From positions 1 through 64,000 of the forward strand of contig NZ_WIPH01000005.1 of NCBI RefSeq assembly GCF_009547075.1: a stretch of DNA of 64,000 bases. The letters run 5' to 3'. Of the stretch, positions 1 through 8,948 are shown piece by piece; the stretch's first letter is position 1; each line of letters opens with the position of its first letter. The position numbers and the translations under genes are program-made. The DNA is from Gluconobacter aidae (GTDB taxonomy: Bacteria > Pseudomonadota > Alphaproteobacteria > Acetobacterales > Acetobacteraceae). The notes beneath the pieces were generated by a model. The model searched no databases. It saw only the letters and a program-made list of their open reading frames with translations, and had not been told where the DNA came from.

Positions 1-483
1 CTGGAACTTCATATGGCCGGCCTCGCGGGCTGGGGCATCAACCGCTATGGGTCCGTCCTGCTGCCTGATGCCACGCTCAAGGCCAATGGAAGCCCCGATC
101 CGCTCTTCGGCGTCCAGGCCCAGGCCGGCATCATCGCGCATCCCAACCCGCGCATCGACGTCTACGGCTATTTCGGCACGCAGCGCGTCGGCCATTCCTA
201 TTTCAACGAAAACGGCAGCTCCTACGGCTACGGCAACCCGGGCTATTCCAACGCGGGCTGTCTGCAGGAACTCTCCACGCTCTCCTGCACAGCCAATACC
301 CGCAGCGTTTCGGAGATCACGATCGGCGGCTGGTGGCGCTTCTTCAAGGGCAAGTTCGGCACCGTGGAAGCGGGCACGCAGCTTGCCTATTCACGGCGGC
401 AGATCTGGTCCGGCATTGGCGGCGATCCGCATACCAGCATGAGCCAGATCTTCTTCGACTTCCGCTATCTGCCCTTCCAGTAA
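1..483 (+). CDS. C-terminal part of an exported or outer-membrane protein (5' truncated)
   Basis: The frame is open from the first base of the window, so this is the last 160 residues of a longer protein. The ATG at 13 is probably internal. The visible part is rich in Gly, Tyr, Phe and Ser with alternating polar and aromatic residues, has two close cysteines (AGCLQELSTLSC), and ends on an aromatic-rich strand, FFDFRYLPFQ. This pattern suggests an outer-membrane beta-barrel or secreted protein, but I do not recognise a family. It converges on the efflux operon and shares a strong hairpin with it. Confidence 0.6.
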   Translation: MELHMAGLAGWGINRYGSVLLPDATLKANGSPDPLFGVQAQAGIIAHPNPRIDVYGYFGTQRVGHSYFNENGSSYGYGNPGYSNAGCLQELSTLSCTANTRSVSEITIGGWWRFFKGKFGTVEAGTQLAYSRRQIWSGIGGDPHTSMSQIFFDFRYLPFQ

Positions 484-490
484 GGGCTTC

Positions 491-530
491 CGCCCCGGAC
501 AGGCTCATCCCCTGTCCGGGGCGCTTTCAT
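491..530. terminator. Shared hairpin terminator between convergent genes
   Basis: A perfect 13-bp inverted repeat (491-503 and 511-523) with a 7-base loop is followed on the plus strand by a T-rich stretch (ctttcatttt). The stop codon of the minus-strand RND pump gene (505-507) lies in the loop. It probably ends the plus-strand gene and may act in both directions. Confidence 0.65.
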
Positions 531-3500
531 TTTCACGGCCAAAGAACCGCGCATACAGCGTCGGCAATACGAACAGCGTCAGCAGCGTGGAGGACACCAG
601 CCCTCCGATCACGACAGACGCCAGGGGCCGCTCCACTTCAGCGCCCGATCCGCCAGAAAACGCCATGGGAAAAAACCCCAGACTGGCCACGGACGCCGTT
701 GCCAGAACCGGCCGCAACCGGCTACGCGCCGCCTGAAACGCCGCATCCGCCGCTGCAAGACCTTCCTGCCGGAAGACCCGGATCTGGCTAACCAGCACCA
801 CACCGTTCAGGATCGCCACGCCAAACAGCGCGATGAACCCGATCCCCGCCGCAATGCTGAACGGCAGCCCCCGGAGCGCGAGTACGAAAATCCCCCCCGT
901 CGCCGCCATCGGCAGATTGGCAAAGACCAGCGCCGCCGCCCCGAACGAGCCCAGAGCCGCCACCAGCAGCAGGAAGATCAGTGCCAGCGCAATCGGCACG
1001 ACAATGAACAGCCGGTGAAGCGCGGATTGCAGGTTCCGGAACTGCCCGGCCCACACCATCCGGTAGCCCTGCGGCATCCTGATTTTCTGCGCCACGGCCT
1101 GCTGCGCCGCCGCCACGAACGAACTCACATCCCGCCCACGAATATTGGCCTGCACGATCACCCGGCGATGGATATTGTCCCGATCAATCCGCGATACGCC
1201 ATCCGACAGCACGATATCCGCCACCTGCGACAGCAGAACCCAGCCCTGCCCGTCCGCCCGGCGCACCTGCAGATGCCCGATCCGGTCTGCCGAACTGACC
1301 GCATCCTCCCGCAGACGCACCTGAGTCGGGATGATCGCGCCCTGCACCGTCACCGGCTTGCCGACATGGCCGCCAATAGCCTCAACAACCGTCAGGATAT
1401 CCGGCACCGACACACCCAGGCGCGCCGCCGCATCGCGGTTCACGTCAATATGCAGGAACGGCACCGTACCGCTTCCCTGCAACGCCACATCCGCCGCGCC
1501 CTGCACGCTCCGCAATGTCTCAACCACCTGCCCGGCAATCCGGTTCAGCTCCGACAGGTCATCGCCATAGACCGAAATCGCAAGCTGTGTGCGCACACCA
1601 GCCAGCAGATCATCCATCCGCATCTGGATCGGCTGCGACCAGGAATACGCCGCATCCGGCCGCGTCTTTTCCAACACGTCATTGATTTTCGTAACCAGCC
1701 CGGCCTGCGTGGACGCCGTCTTCCATTCCTCATGCGGGCGGAGGAAAATGAACGTATCGGTCTCGTTCGTCCCCATCGGATCGGTCGGGATCGCCGCCGT
1801 ACCCGTACTGCTCACAACCGTCTGCACTTCCGGAAAAGACCGCAGGATTTTCTCTTCCGCCGTCACTCCGTCCAGCACCGTATCAAGCGACGCCCCCGGC
1901 AGACGCGTCGAAGTCAGGACCAGCGAGCCTTCCTCAAGCTGCGGCACGAACTCCCCGCCCAGACGCCCGCCGATCAGCACTGCCAGCAAAAACGCCGCCA
2001 CGGTCACGACCAGAAGCCGCCCGCTGTGATGCTCCGTCCAGCGCAGCGCCGGCTCGTAATACCGCCGCACCGTCCGCACGAATGCGGTCTCCCGGTCGGG
2101 CTGGATCTTGCGCATCAGCATCGCCGCAAGCACCGGCACACAGACGAAGCAGTAAGCCAGCGAGGCCAGCAGCGCCATGATGACCGTCTGCGCCATCGGC
2201 CGGAACATCTTGCCCTCGATGCCCTGAAGCGTCAGCACCGGCAGATAGACCATGATAATGACGAAAATCGCAAAACTGACCGGCCGCACCACGGCCCTTG
2301 CGGCATCCGCCGTCAGCGCAGCAAAGGAGCTTGCCTGCCGACGCTCCCCACGCTCGACCATGATGTGCTCCACCACGACGAGCGAACTGTCCACGATCAT
2401 CCCGAAATCAATCGCGCCCAGACTCAGTAGATTGGCCGACACGCCAAACAGCCGCATCCCCGCCATCGCCGCCACCAGAGACGCCGGAATGACGGACACG
2501 ATCACCAGCGCCGCCCGCCAGTCCCCCAGCACGACGACCAGCACGAACAGCACCAGCGCCGCGCCGATCAGCAGGTTTTCCTTGACCGTATGGATCGTCT
2601 GTCCCGTCAGGCTCGCCCGGCTGTAGAATGGCTCGAGCGTTACCCCCGGCGGCAGGGACTGCCGGATTGTCGGCAGCACACGCCCGATCGCCGCCAGCGT
2701 CGCGTTCGAACTCGCCCCGGTCTGCATCATCACAACGCCAATGACCGCCTCGCCCTGCCCGTCGCGCGTCACGGCCCCAAGCCGCGTCCTCGGCCCGGCG
2801 GACACGACACCCATATCCCGCAGCCGGATCACATGACCGCCCGCCCCCAGCTTCACCGGAATGGCGCCGAAATCCGCCAGACTGCCCACCAGTGCGCGGC
2901 CGACCACCACGTTCTGCTCGGCATGATGCGCAATCCAGCCCCCGCCGGAGGACGCATTGTTCGTATCGACAGCCTGCACGATCTCGCTGACCGAAACCCC
3001 GAACGCCCGCATCCGCGCCGGATCAACCGCCACCTGATACGTCTCGACCGACCCGCCATTGACGTTGACGTCCACAACGCCCGGCACCAGCCGCAACTGC
3101 GGCACGACCGTCCAGGTCATGAGCCGGTTCAGTTCCATCAGCGAGAGCCCGGCGCCCCGGATCTGCAACTGCATGATCTCGCCCATGCCCGTCGCCAGCG
3201 GCCCCATCGAGACGCTCACGCCCGGCATGGTGATGCTGTCCCGCGCCGCCTGCAACCGCTCCGAAACCCGCGTCCGGTCCAGATCAATATCCGTTGCGTC
3301 ATCGAACTGCAGATAAACGGCCGAGACACCCGTCCGCGACACGGAGCGCAGATCCGTCACGCCCGGAATACCCGTCAGGCTCGCCTCAACCGGAAAGGTA
3401 ATGAGCTTCTCGACTTCTTCCGTCGCCAGTCCGGGTGCTGTGACCGACACCATGACCTGTTTGGGCGAAATATCCGGCACTGGCTCGACCGGCAGGCCCG

Positions 3501-3582
3501 GCACGGTCATCACCCCGCCGATCATCAGCGCAACAAGCAGACCCAGCAGGACAAAACGGTTGGACTGGAAAAAATGCAGCAT
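505..3582 (-). CDS. Heavy-metal efflux RND inner-membrane pump (CzcA/CnrA-like)
   Basis: This 1025-residue protein has the usual length and layout of the HME-RND family, a proton-driven trimeric inner-membrane pump that moves divalent metal ions out through an outer-membrane duct. It has an N-terminal membrane anchor, two large periplasmic loops and two blocks of membrane segments. The fourth transmembrane segment (about residue 392) reads DFGMIVDSSLVVVEH, with the Asp-Asp-Glu pattern of the Co/Zn/Cd/Ni pumps rather than the Cu/Ag type. It is the last gene of a C-B-A operon, 9 bases after the adaptor gene. Substrate choice is inferred from that motif only. Confidence 0.9.
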   Translation of the reverse strand: MLHFFQSNRFVLLGLLVALMIGGVMTVPGLPVEPVPDISPKQVMVSVTAPGLATEEVEKLITFPVEASLTGIPGVTDLRSVSRTGVSAVYLQFDDATDIDLDRTRVSERLQAARDSITMPGVSVSMGPLATGMGEIMQLQIRGAGLSLMELNRLMTWTVVPQLRLVPGVVDVNVNGGSVETYQVAVDPARMRAFGVSVSEIVQAVDTNNASSGGGWIAHHAEQNVVVGRALVGSLADFGAIPVKLGAGGHVIRLRDMGVVSAGPRTRLGAVTRDGQGEAVIGVVMMQTGASSNATLAAIGRVLPTIRQSLPPGVTLEPFYSRASLTGQTIHTVKENLLIGAALVLFVLVVVLGDWRAALVIVSVIPASLVAAMAGMRLFGVSANLLSLGAIDFGMIVDSSLVVVEHIMVERGERRQASSFAALTADAARAVVRPVSFAIFVIIMVYLPVLTLQGIEGKMFRPMAQTVIMALLASLAYCFVCVPVLAAMLMRKIQPDRETAFVRTVRRYYEPALRWTEHHSGRLLVVTVAAFLLAVLIGGRLGGEFVPQLEEGSLVLTSTRLPGASLDTVLDGVTAEEKILRSFPEVQTVVSSTGTAAIPTDPMGTNETDTFIFLRPHEEWKTASTQAGLVTKINDVLEKTRPDAAYSWSQPIQMRMDDLLAGVRTQLAISVYGDDLSELNRIAGQVVETLRSVQGAADVALQGSGTVPFLHIDVNRDAAARLGVSVPDILTVVEAIGGHVGKPVTVQGAIIPTQVRLREDAVSSADRIGHLQVRRADGQGWVLLSQVADIVLSDGVSRIDRDNIHRRVIVQANIRGRDVSSFVAAAQQAVAQKIRMPQGYRMVWAGQFRNLQSALHRLFIVVPIALALIFLLLVAALGSFGAAALVFANLPMAATGGIFVLALRGLPFSIAAGIGFIALFGVAILNGVVLVSQIRVFRQEGLAAADAAFQAARSRLRPVLATASVASLGFFPMAFSGGSGAEVERPLASVVIGGLVSSTLLTLFVLPTLYARFFGRENESAPDRG

Positions 3583-3591
3583 GAAACCCGG

Positions 3592-4755
3592 TCAGTCCGT
3601 ATCCAGCCCGCTGACGAGCGACATGGATTTCAGGGCAAAGCTTCCCTCCGTCACCACAGCATCCCCGGCCTTCAGATTGCCCTGCACGACGACACTCTCA
3701 TCCGTCGCCAGCCGCACCCGCACCTCGCGCGGCGCATACTGCCCCTCGGCGGTCTGCACATAGACAAGATCATGCCCCTCGATCGTCTGCACCGCATTCG
3801 AAGGCACGATCATGCCGTCCACGGCTTCACTGGTTTCAAGCGCCGCATCCAGCATGATCCCCGGCCGCAGAAACGCCACCGGCCGGTCCACGACACACAC
3901 CACCCGCACCAGCCCCGTTACCGGATCGGCCACACCATCAATCGTCGTAATCTTCGCCCGGAACGGCTCGGCCCGCGCATTGCCTGACGGGCGAACGGTT
4001 ACAACCCCCCCGGGCACCAGCCGCGACACCTCATCTGGCCGCAGATCCGCGACAATCCACACGCCCGACAGATCCACGACCGTCGCCACAGGCTGCCCCG
4101 GCGTCACATCCGACGCCACGGAAGTCTGGATGGACTGCACGACACCCTGCACCGGCGAAATCAGCGTGGACGCCTCATCCTGCACGATCTTTTCTGTCAC
4201 GGAGGTGAATTCTTCCGTCAGACGATGCTGGATCAGCCCGATATCCGCTTCCCGCGCCACGACCGTACTGCGCGCCTGCTGCACCGCCGCCTGACGCCGC
4301 CGCACTTCCCCGGCCGATACCGTGCTGCCCACCAGCGACTGCCCGCGCCGATACGCCAGCTCGGCCTCCCCCAGCGTCGCCTTCGCCGAGGCCAGAGCGG
4401 CTTCGTCCTGCTCGAGCTGAAGATGCAGCACGTGAAGGGAATGATCCGTGTAATCAATAAGCGCCTGTCCGGGCACCACACTCTGCCCCGGCGTCACCCG
4501 CACAGCTGTGACCTTCCCGTCCCCGCTCGTGCGGATCACCACCGTCCGCGACAGATCCGCGCTCACCCGCGCCAGCGCCGAGACCGTGTCATGCAACGTC
4601 CCCTGCCGCACCGTCGCGGTCTGGAGATGCTCACCCTCCCGCGCTTCGGCCCCAAGCGTCAGCGGCTGCATCCAGCCCGGCGCTTCCGCCGCACCCGCAC
4701 GCGACAGAGCACACAGCGCCACCCCACAGACCAGAAAACGCACAAACCGGCTCAT
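3592..4755 (-). CDS. Efflux RND periplasmic adaptor (membrane fusion protein)
   Basis: The 387-residue protein begins with a Sec signal peptide (cleavage near AGAAEA) and has the adaptor layout: a lipoyl-like half around residues 60-100, a long alpha-helical hairpin around 110-190, the second lipoyl half, and a beta-barrel domain. It links the RND pump to the outer-membrane channel. Unlike some CusB/CzcB proteins it has no His-rich or Met-rich metal-binding extension. Its ATG overlaps the stop of the upstream TolC-family gene by 4 bases, so the two are probably translationally coupled. Confidence 0.88.
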   Translation of the reverse strand: MSRFVRFLVCGVALCALSRAGAAEAPGWMQPLTLGAEAREGEHLQTATVRQGTLHDTVSALARVSADLSRTVVIRTSGDGKVTAVRVTPGQSVVPGQALIDYTDHSLHVLHLQLEQDEAALASAKATLGEAELAYRRGQSLVGSTVSAGEVRRRQAAVQQARSTVVAREADIGLIQHRLTEEFTSVTEKIVQDEASTLISPVQGVVQSIQTSVASDVTPGQPVATVVDLSGVWIVADLRPDEVSRLVPGGVVTVRPSGNARAEPFRAKITTIDGVADPVTGLVRVVCVVDRPVAFLRPGIMLDAALETSEAVDGMIVPSNAVQTIEGHDLVYVQTAEGQYAPREVRVRLATDESVVVQGNLKAGDAVVTEGSFALKSMSLVSGLDTD

Positions 4756-6044
4756 GGAATGGTCCCCGTCGCAATACCCATCCGGATAATCGCCGCATGC
4801 CAGGCAATCTCCGCACGGTTCAGATCCAGCAGCGCGCGATACGCATCCATCCGCGCCCGCAGAGCCTCAATCAGCGGCGTTTCACCCACCCGCCAGGAGC
4901 GCTCCATCCCATCCGCCCGGCGCAGCATGGAACTCGCCTCGACCCGCGAGTTCGACAGCGATCCCGTCGCCGCGACCAGATGCGCCCGCACCTGCGCCAT
5001 TTCGTTGCGAACGGCCCGTCGCGCCTCGACTTCCTGTCGCGTCGCCGCCGCCATCCGGTCCCGCGCCGCGGATTCCTGCGGCGTATTCGTCACCGCGCTG
5101 GGCAGCGGCACCCGCAGATTGACACCCACCTGCGTATCCCAGGGGCTGTCATACTGCCCCTGATCAATCGCATCGACGCCGATTTCCGGATTGGGCATGA
5201 AGCTCTTTCGCGCCAGCTTCATCTGGTTCTGCGCCGCAATCACGGCCTGATGCGTTGCCCGCACCCGCGGATCAACATCCTCGACCCAGCGCGCATCATT
5301 GGCCCGCGTCAGCGCCAGCCAGTGCTCATCCGCCTGCGTGATGTCCGGCACACCCGGCAGCCCCGTCAGCGTCCGCAACTGGCTCGCCGTGGTCTCGATC
5401 TCCTCGGCCGCCATGTCGGCTTCGCTGCGGGCCTGCGCCAGTTGCGCTTCCACGGCCTGCTGGTCCGACACCGCGATTTCGCCCACATGCCCGGCCCGCT
5501 GCACATCCGCTTCGATCCGCCGCAATGCGGCCACCGTTGCCAGAGCCGCCGTCTGCCGGCGCATGGCCATGATCGCAGCCCCGGTCGCATCCACGACACG
5601 TACGGCAATGGACATCCGCTCTACATCAAGACGGACCGTCGCGGTCTTCGCCTCGGCCTTCGCCACGTTCTCGGTCGCCGTACCCTGCCCCGGCAGCCAC
5701 AGCGGCACCGAAACACCGCCCTGCCAGGTAATGTAGCCATGATTGGAACCGCTGATGCGGTCATCATAGTAGTCACCCGTCAGTGTCGGCCCGCCCGCGA
5801 ACCAGGACTGCGCCGCTTTCGACCGGGCATCGGCCGTATCCTGATTGATTTCCAGTTCGGCCCGCACGGGGTCGATTTTCCAGGCTGCGGCAATCGCGTC
5901 ATGAATGGACAGCGGCGCCACGAAGCCCCCTTGCGCACGGCCCTGTCCCGCTCCGGCGATACAGGCCGCCATGAGCGCCACGCCGGTCAGCCACCTGCGC
6001 GACACCCCCGTCCGGCGCGCAACGAAAAGGGAATGAAATGCCAT
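4752..6044 (-). CDS. TolC-family outer-membrane channel of the metal efflux system (CzcC-like)
   Basis: This 430-residue protein carries an N-terminal signal sequence ending near GRAQG and two repeated helical halves rich in Ala, Glu, Arg and Gln, as in outer-membrane efflux proteins. I see no lipobox, so it is probably not lipidated. It is the first gene of the efflux operon, giving the order outer-membrane channel, adaptor, pump. The promoter should lie in the 181-base divergent region shared with the PiuC-like gene. No metal-responsive regulator (MerR, CzcRS) is adjacent. Confidence 0.85.
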   Translation of the reverse strand: MAFHSLFVARRTGVSRRWLTGVALMAACIAGAGQGRAQGGFVAPLSIHDAIAAAWKIDPVRAELEINQDTADARSKAAQSWFAGGPTLTGDYYDDRISGSNHGYITWQGGVSVPLWLPGQGTATENVAKAEAKTATVRLDVERMSIAVRVVDATGAAIMAMRRQTAALATVAALRRIEADVQRAGHVGEIAVSDQQAVEAQLAQARSEADMAAEEIETTASQLRTLTGLPGVPDITQADEHWLALTRANDARWVEDVDPRVRATHQAVIAAQNQMKLARKSFMPNPEIGVDAIDQGQYDSPWDTQVGVNLRVPLPSAVTNTPQESAARDRMAAATRQEVEARRAVRNEMAQVRAHLVAATGSLSNSRVEASSMLRRADGMERSWRVGETPLIEALRARMDAYRALLDLNRAEIAWHAAIIRMGIATGTIP

Positions 6045-6169
6045 GTCCGTGTCATCTCCTGCCCCGCCAGTCCTGTCAACGAAAGGAAATAAGACCTTTT
6101 GCCGCTACTGTCGGGCATCACACCGGACGCCCCGCCAATTGCTCCCCTTCCCAAACGGCTTTATGACTC

Positions 6170-6190
6170 CGAGATAAGATTCATTCTCAT
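6170..6190. promoter_or_regulatory. Possible Fur box upstream of the PiuC-like gene
   Basis: The AT-rich stretch gataagattcattctcat stands out from its GC-rich surroundings and matches about 11 of 19 positions of the Fur consensus. It lies about 40 bases before the ATG of an iron-related dioxygenase gene, where a repressor site would be expected. The match is by eye and partial. Confidence 0.4.
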
Positions 6191-6225
6191 TTTAAGCCCG
6201 TTTTTTTCCTCAAGGCCCGCCGTCC

Positions 6226-6909
6226 ATGCTGATCCATATCCCGAACATCCTCTCCCCCGAAGAAGTCCGCTATTTCCGTGACAGGCTGGAAAGCGCCGAA
6301 TGGACGGACGGGCGCGTCACCGCGGGAGAACAGTCCGCCAAGGCCAAACTGAACCTCCAGATCTCGCAGGACTCTCCCGAATGCCGCGAACTCGGGGAGT
6401 ATGTTCTGCGCGCACTAGGCCGGAACCCGACCTTCAACAGCGCCGCCCTGCCCCTGCGCGTCTACCCGCCGCTCTTCAACCGCTACGATACCGGCATGCA
6501 TTTCGACGCCCATGTCGACAATGCCATCCGCCCCATCCCCGGCACAGGCATGCGCATCCGCACGGACGTTTCTTCCACGCTTTTCCTCACCGGCCCGGAA
6601 GACTATGACGGCGGCGAACTCGTTATTCAGGACACCTACGGGACCCAGAGTGTGAAACTCCCCGCCGGAGACATGGTGCTCTATCCCTCGACCAGCCTGC
6701 ACAGCGTCAGCCGCATCACCCGCGGCAGTCGCTGGGCCTCATTCTTCTGGTCCCAGTCCATGGTCCGCGATGACACGAAACGCCGGCTGCTCTACGACTT
6801 CGACTGCTCTATCATCGAAGCCCGCAAATCCCTCCCCGACAGTCATCCTTCCATCCTCGGCCTGACATCAACCTATCATAACCTGCTGCGCCAATGGGCG
6901 GAACTATAA
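6226..6909 (+). CDS. piuC: Fe(II)/2-oxoglutarate dioxygenase, PKHD type (PiuC/YbiX family)
   Basis: At 227 residues this is the normal length for PiuC-like hydroxylases. The iron-binding facial triad is visible: HFDAHVD supplies His and Asp, and [10 protein letters not shown] supplies the distal His and the Arg that binds 2-oxoglutarate. These proteins are typically iron-repressed and found with siderophore receptors; their substrate is unknown. A Fur-like sequence lies upstream. The gene is monocistronic and divergent from the metal efflux operon. Confidence 0.88.
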   Translation: MLIHIPNILSPEEVRYFRDRLESAEWTDGRVTAGEQSAKAKLNLQISQDSPECRELGEYVLRALGRNPTFNSAALPLRVYPPLFNRYDTGMHFDAHVDNAIRPIPGTGMRIRTDVSSTLFLTGPEDYDGGELVIQDTYGTQSVKLPAGDMVLYPSTSLHSVSRITRGSRWASFFWSQSMVRDDTKRRLLYDFDCSIIEARKSLPDSHPSILGLTSTYHNLLRQWAEL

Positions 6910-7137
6910 GGAAAAGGCGCGTCATTGAGGATTCTGGAGAGGCAGGGCATCCCTCATTCTGGTAAAGAAATCTCCCTCCGCAACAGTCAAAATAAAACTG
7001 AAACCTTCAGAAGGAAGAAAGAAAAACTCCGAAACAGACCTTCAAAAATATACCTGAAAACAGCAGGATGTCCTTTTAACGAACGCTTAATTATTCTATG
7101 ATATTCCTCAGATCTCCTATCGAGAGAGCCAGCCTGG

Positions 7138-8919
7138 GTGATGGAAAAGCAAGAGGATGATTTCAGGAGAAGCCTGGATTATGTGAAGAACTGGCCTCAG
7201 GGCCCCCGCGACGATTTCGTTCTTCATGCCCTGGACTGTTCCGCCATTGTCGCCATTACCGACACCCGCGGCCGCATTCTTTCCGTCAACAGCCGGTTCG
7301 AGGAAATCAGCGGCTATACCCGGGACGAGCTCATCGGAAACGACCACCGGATGCTGCGTTCCGGCCAGCATGACCGGAAATTCTTCCGGGAGATGTACCG
7401 GACGATCGCCTCAGGCCATGTCTGGCATGGCGAAATCTGCAACCGTCGGCGCGACGGCTCCCTTTACTGGGTCGACACCACGATCGTTCCGCATATTTCG
7501 GAAAGCGGAAAGGTCACGAGCTATGTGGCCATCCGCTTTGACATCACGGCGCGCAAACAGGCGGAAAACCACCTGAAATCCAGCCGCCAGAAGCTCCAGA
7601 ACGCCGTCAATACGGACTTCCTGACCAAGATTTCCAACCGCCTGCATTTCTCCCATACCCTCCGCAAGACACTGCGCAAAAGTACGGCGGCCCATATCTG
7701 CCTGGCCCTGCTCGACATTGACACGTTCAAAACGATCAACGACACCTCGGGACACGATTCCGGGGACCGGCTGTTGCGCAAGGTCGCCGAGAAGCTTCAG
7801 CCTTTCCAGAGCAACTCCTGCTTCATCGCCCGCATCGGAGGTGATGAATTTGCCATCCTCATGACGGGCGACTGCCCGACGCTGTTCGAAAAAACACTGC
7901 GCGAAATTCACGAGCAGATGCGTTTCAGCTTCCGCAACCGCACTATGACCCATGCCTGCACCGTCAGCATCGGCTACGTCCGCGTCCTCCTGGTCGATGC
8001 GCGAGAAAAAGCCCTGCTTAAATGCGCCGATCTCGCGCTCTATGCCGCCAAGACCAGCGGCAGGAACCGTATCCGGGAATATCATCCCGTCATGGAAGAG
8101 AAACTGGACCATGCCGCCCGCCTGCGCAGGCGGGTCCAGACCGGACTGCGCAACCAGAGCATCGCGGTCTTTTACCAGCCCATCTTTTCCCTGAGCACGC
8201 CCGGCAATATTTCCTTCGAGGCTCTGCTGCACTGGGACCATCCGCAGCACCGCGTCCTCTCGCCACAGCATTTCCCCGAAGTCTTTGAAGACCCCCGCCT
8301 GACGCTGACGCTGAACACCTTCGTCACGCGGCAGGTCATGCAGGACATGCGCAAGCTGCGCGAGCAAAACATCCGCTTCGAACGCATCGCCATCAACATC
8401 ACGTCCTGCGATTTCGAGGGCAGCGATTTCTTCCGGAAAGTCGCTCTCCTTGCCGAGGAAATGAATATCCCGCTCACTTCCCTCGCGCTCGAAATCACCG
8501 AGAACATTTTCTCGCGCCCACATCACAGGCAGATCGAACAGGAACTCGACACCCTTCACCGCCAGGGCATCCAGATCTCCCTTGATGATTTCGGGACGGG
8601 ATTTGCATCTCTGACACATCTTAAGACCATCACGTTCGATGCGGTGAAGATCAACCGGGCCTTCGTGGCCGGTCTGGAACGTCATGGAACGGATGCCGCG
8701 ATCATCAGGGGCGTAATCGACATTGTCCACAGCCTCGGGCGCAAGGTCGTGGCCGAGGGGATCGGAAACGCCACACAGATCCGCGCGCTTCTGGAGATGG
8801 AGTGCGATTTCGTACAGGGAGATTTTCTGTGCGAGGCCGTACCGGTCATGGACATCCCGGCCGCCCTAGAAAAGATCCGCTACCAGGCGTTGCTGTCGCC
8901 GGTAGCGGGACCAGCCTGA
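7138..8919 (+). CDS. PAS-GGDEF-EAL c-di-GMP signalling protein
   Basis: The start is GTG at 7138 or the adjacent ATG at 7141 (592-593 residues). A PAS domain (about 30-145, with the SGYTRDELIG and GEICNRRRDGSLYW signatures) precedes a GGDEF domain with an intact RIGGDEF site near residue 234, then an EAL domain starting EALLHW near 361. There are no membrane segments, so the protein is cytosolic. The cyclase site looks functional. The EAL domain departs from consensus at three places: VKIN instead of KID, AEGIG instead of AEGVE, and QGDF instead of QGY/F. Its phosphodiesterase activity may be altered. The gene stands alone. Confidence 0.9.
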   Translation: MMEKQEDDFRRSLDYVKNWPQGPRDDFVLHALDCSAIVAITDTRGRILSVNSRFEEISGYTRDELIGNDHRMLRSGQHDRKFFREMYRTIASGHVWHGEICNRRRDGSLYWVDTTIVPHISESGKVTSYVAIRFDITARKQAENHLKSSRQKLQNAVNTDFLTKISNRLHFSHTLRKTLRKSTAAHICLALLDIDTFKTINDTSGHDSGDRLLRKVAEKLQPFQSNSCFIARIGGDEFAILMTGDCPTLFEKTLREIHEQMRFSFRNRTMTHACTVSIGYVRVLLVDAREKALLKCADLALYAAKTSGRNRIREYHPVMEEKLDHAARLRRRVQTGLRNQSIAVFYQPIFSLSTPGNISFEALLHWDHPQHRVLSPQHFPEVFEDPRLTLTLNTFVTRQVMQDMRKLREQNIRFERIAINITSCDFEGSDFFRKVALLAEEMNIPLTSLALEITENIFSRPHHRQIEQELDTLHRQGIQISLDDFGTGFASLTHLKTITFDAVKINRAFVAGLERHGTDAAIIRGVIDIVHSLGRKVVAEGIGNATQIRALLEMECDFVQGDFLCEAVPVMDIPAALEKIRYQALLSPVAGPA

Positions 8920-8948
8920 CGGATCGGACGATCCGCCAGGAGCCGACG

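Noticed and set aside
1015-2430. Long plus-strand open frame (471 codons) opposite the RND pump gene
   Set aside because: Its translation is Arg/His/Pro-rich with no domain, as expected for the antisense frame of a GC-rich gene; the minus-strand pump has all its motifs.
8920-8935. CGGATC-GGAC-GATCCG hairpin between convergent genes
   Set aside because: Stable enough to be a termination signal, but short and lacking a T-run on either strand, so not listed as a feature.
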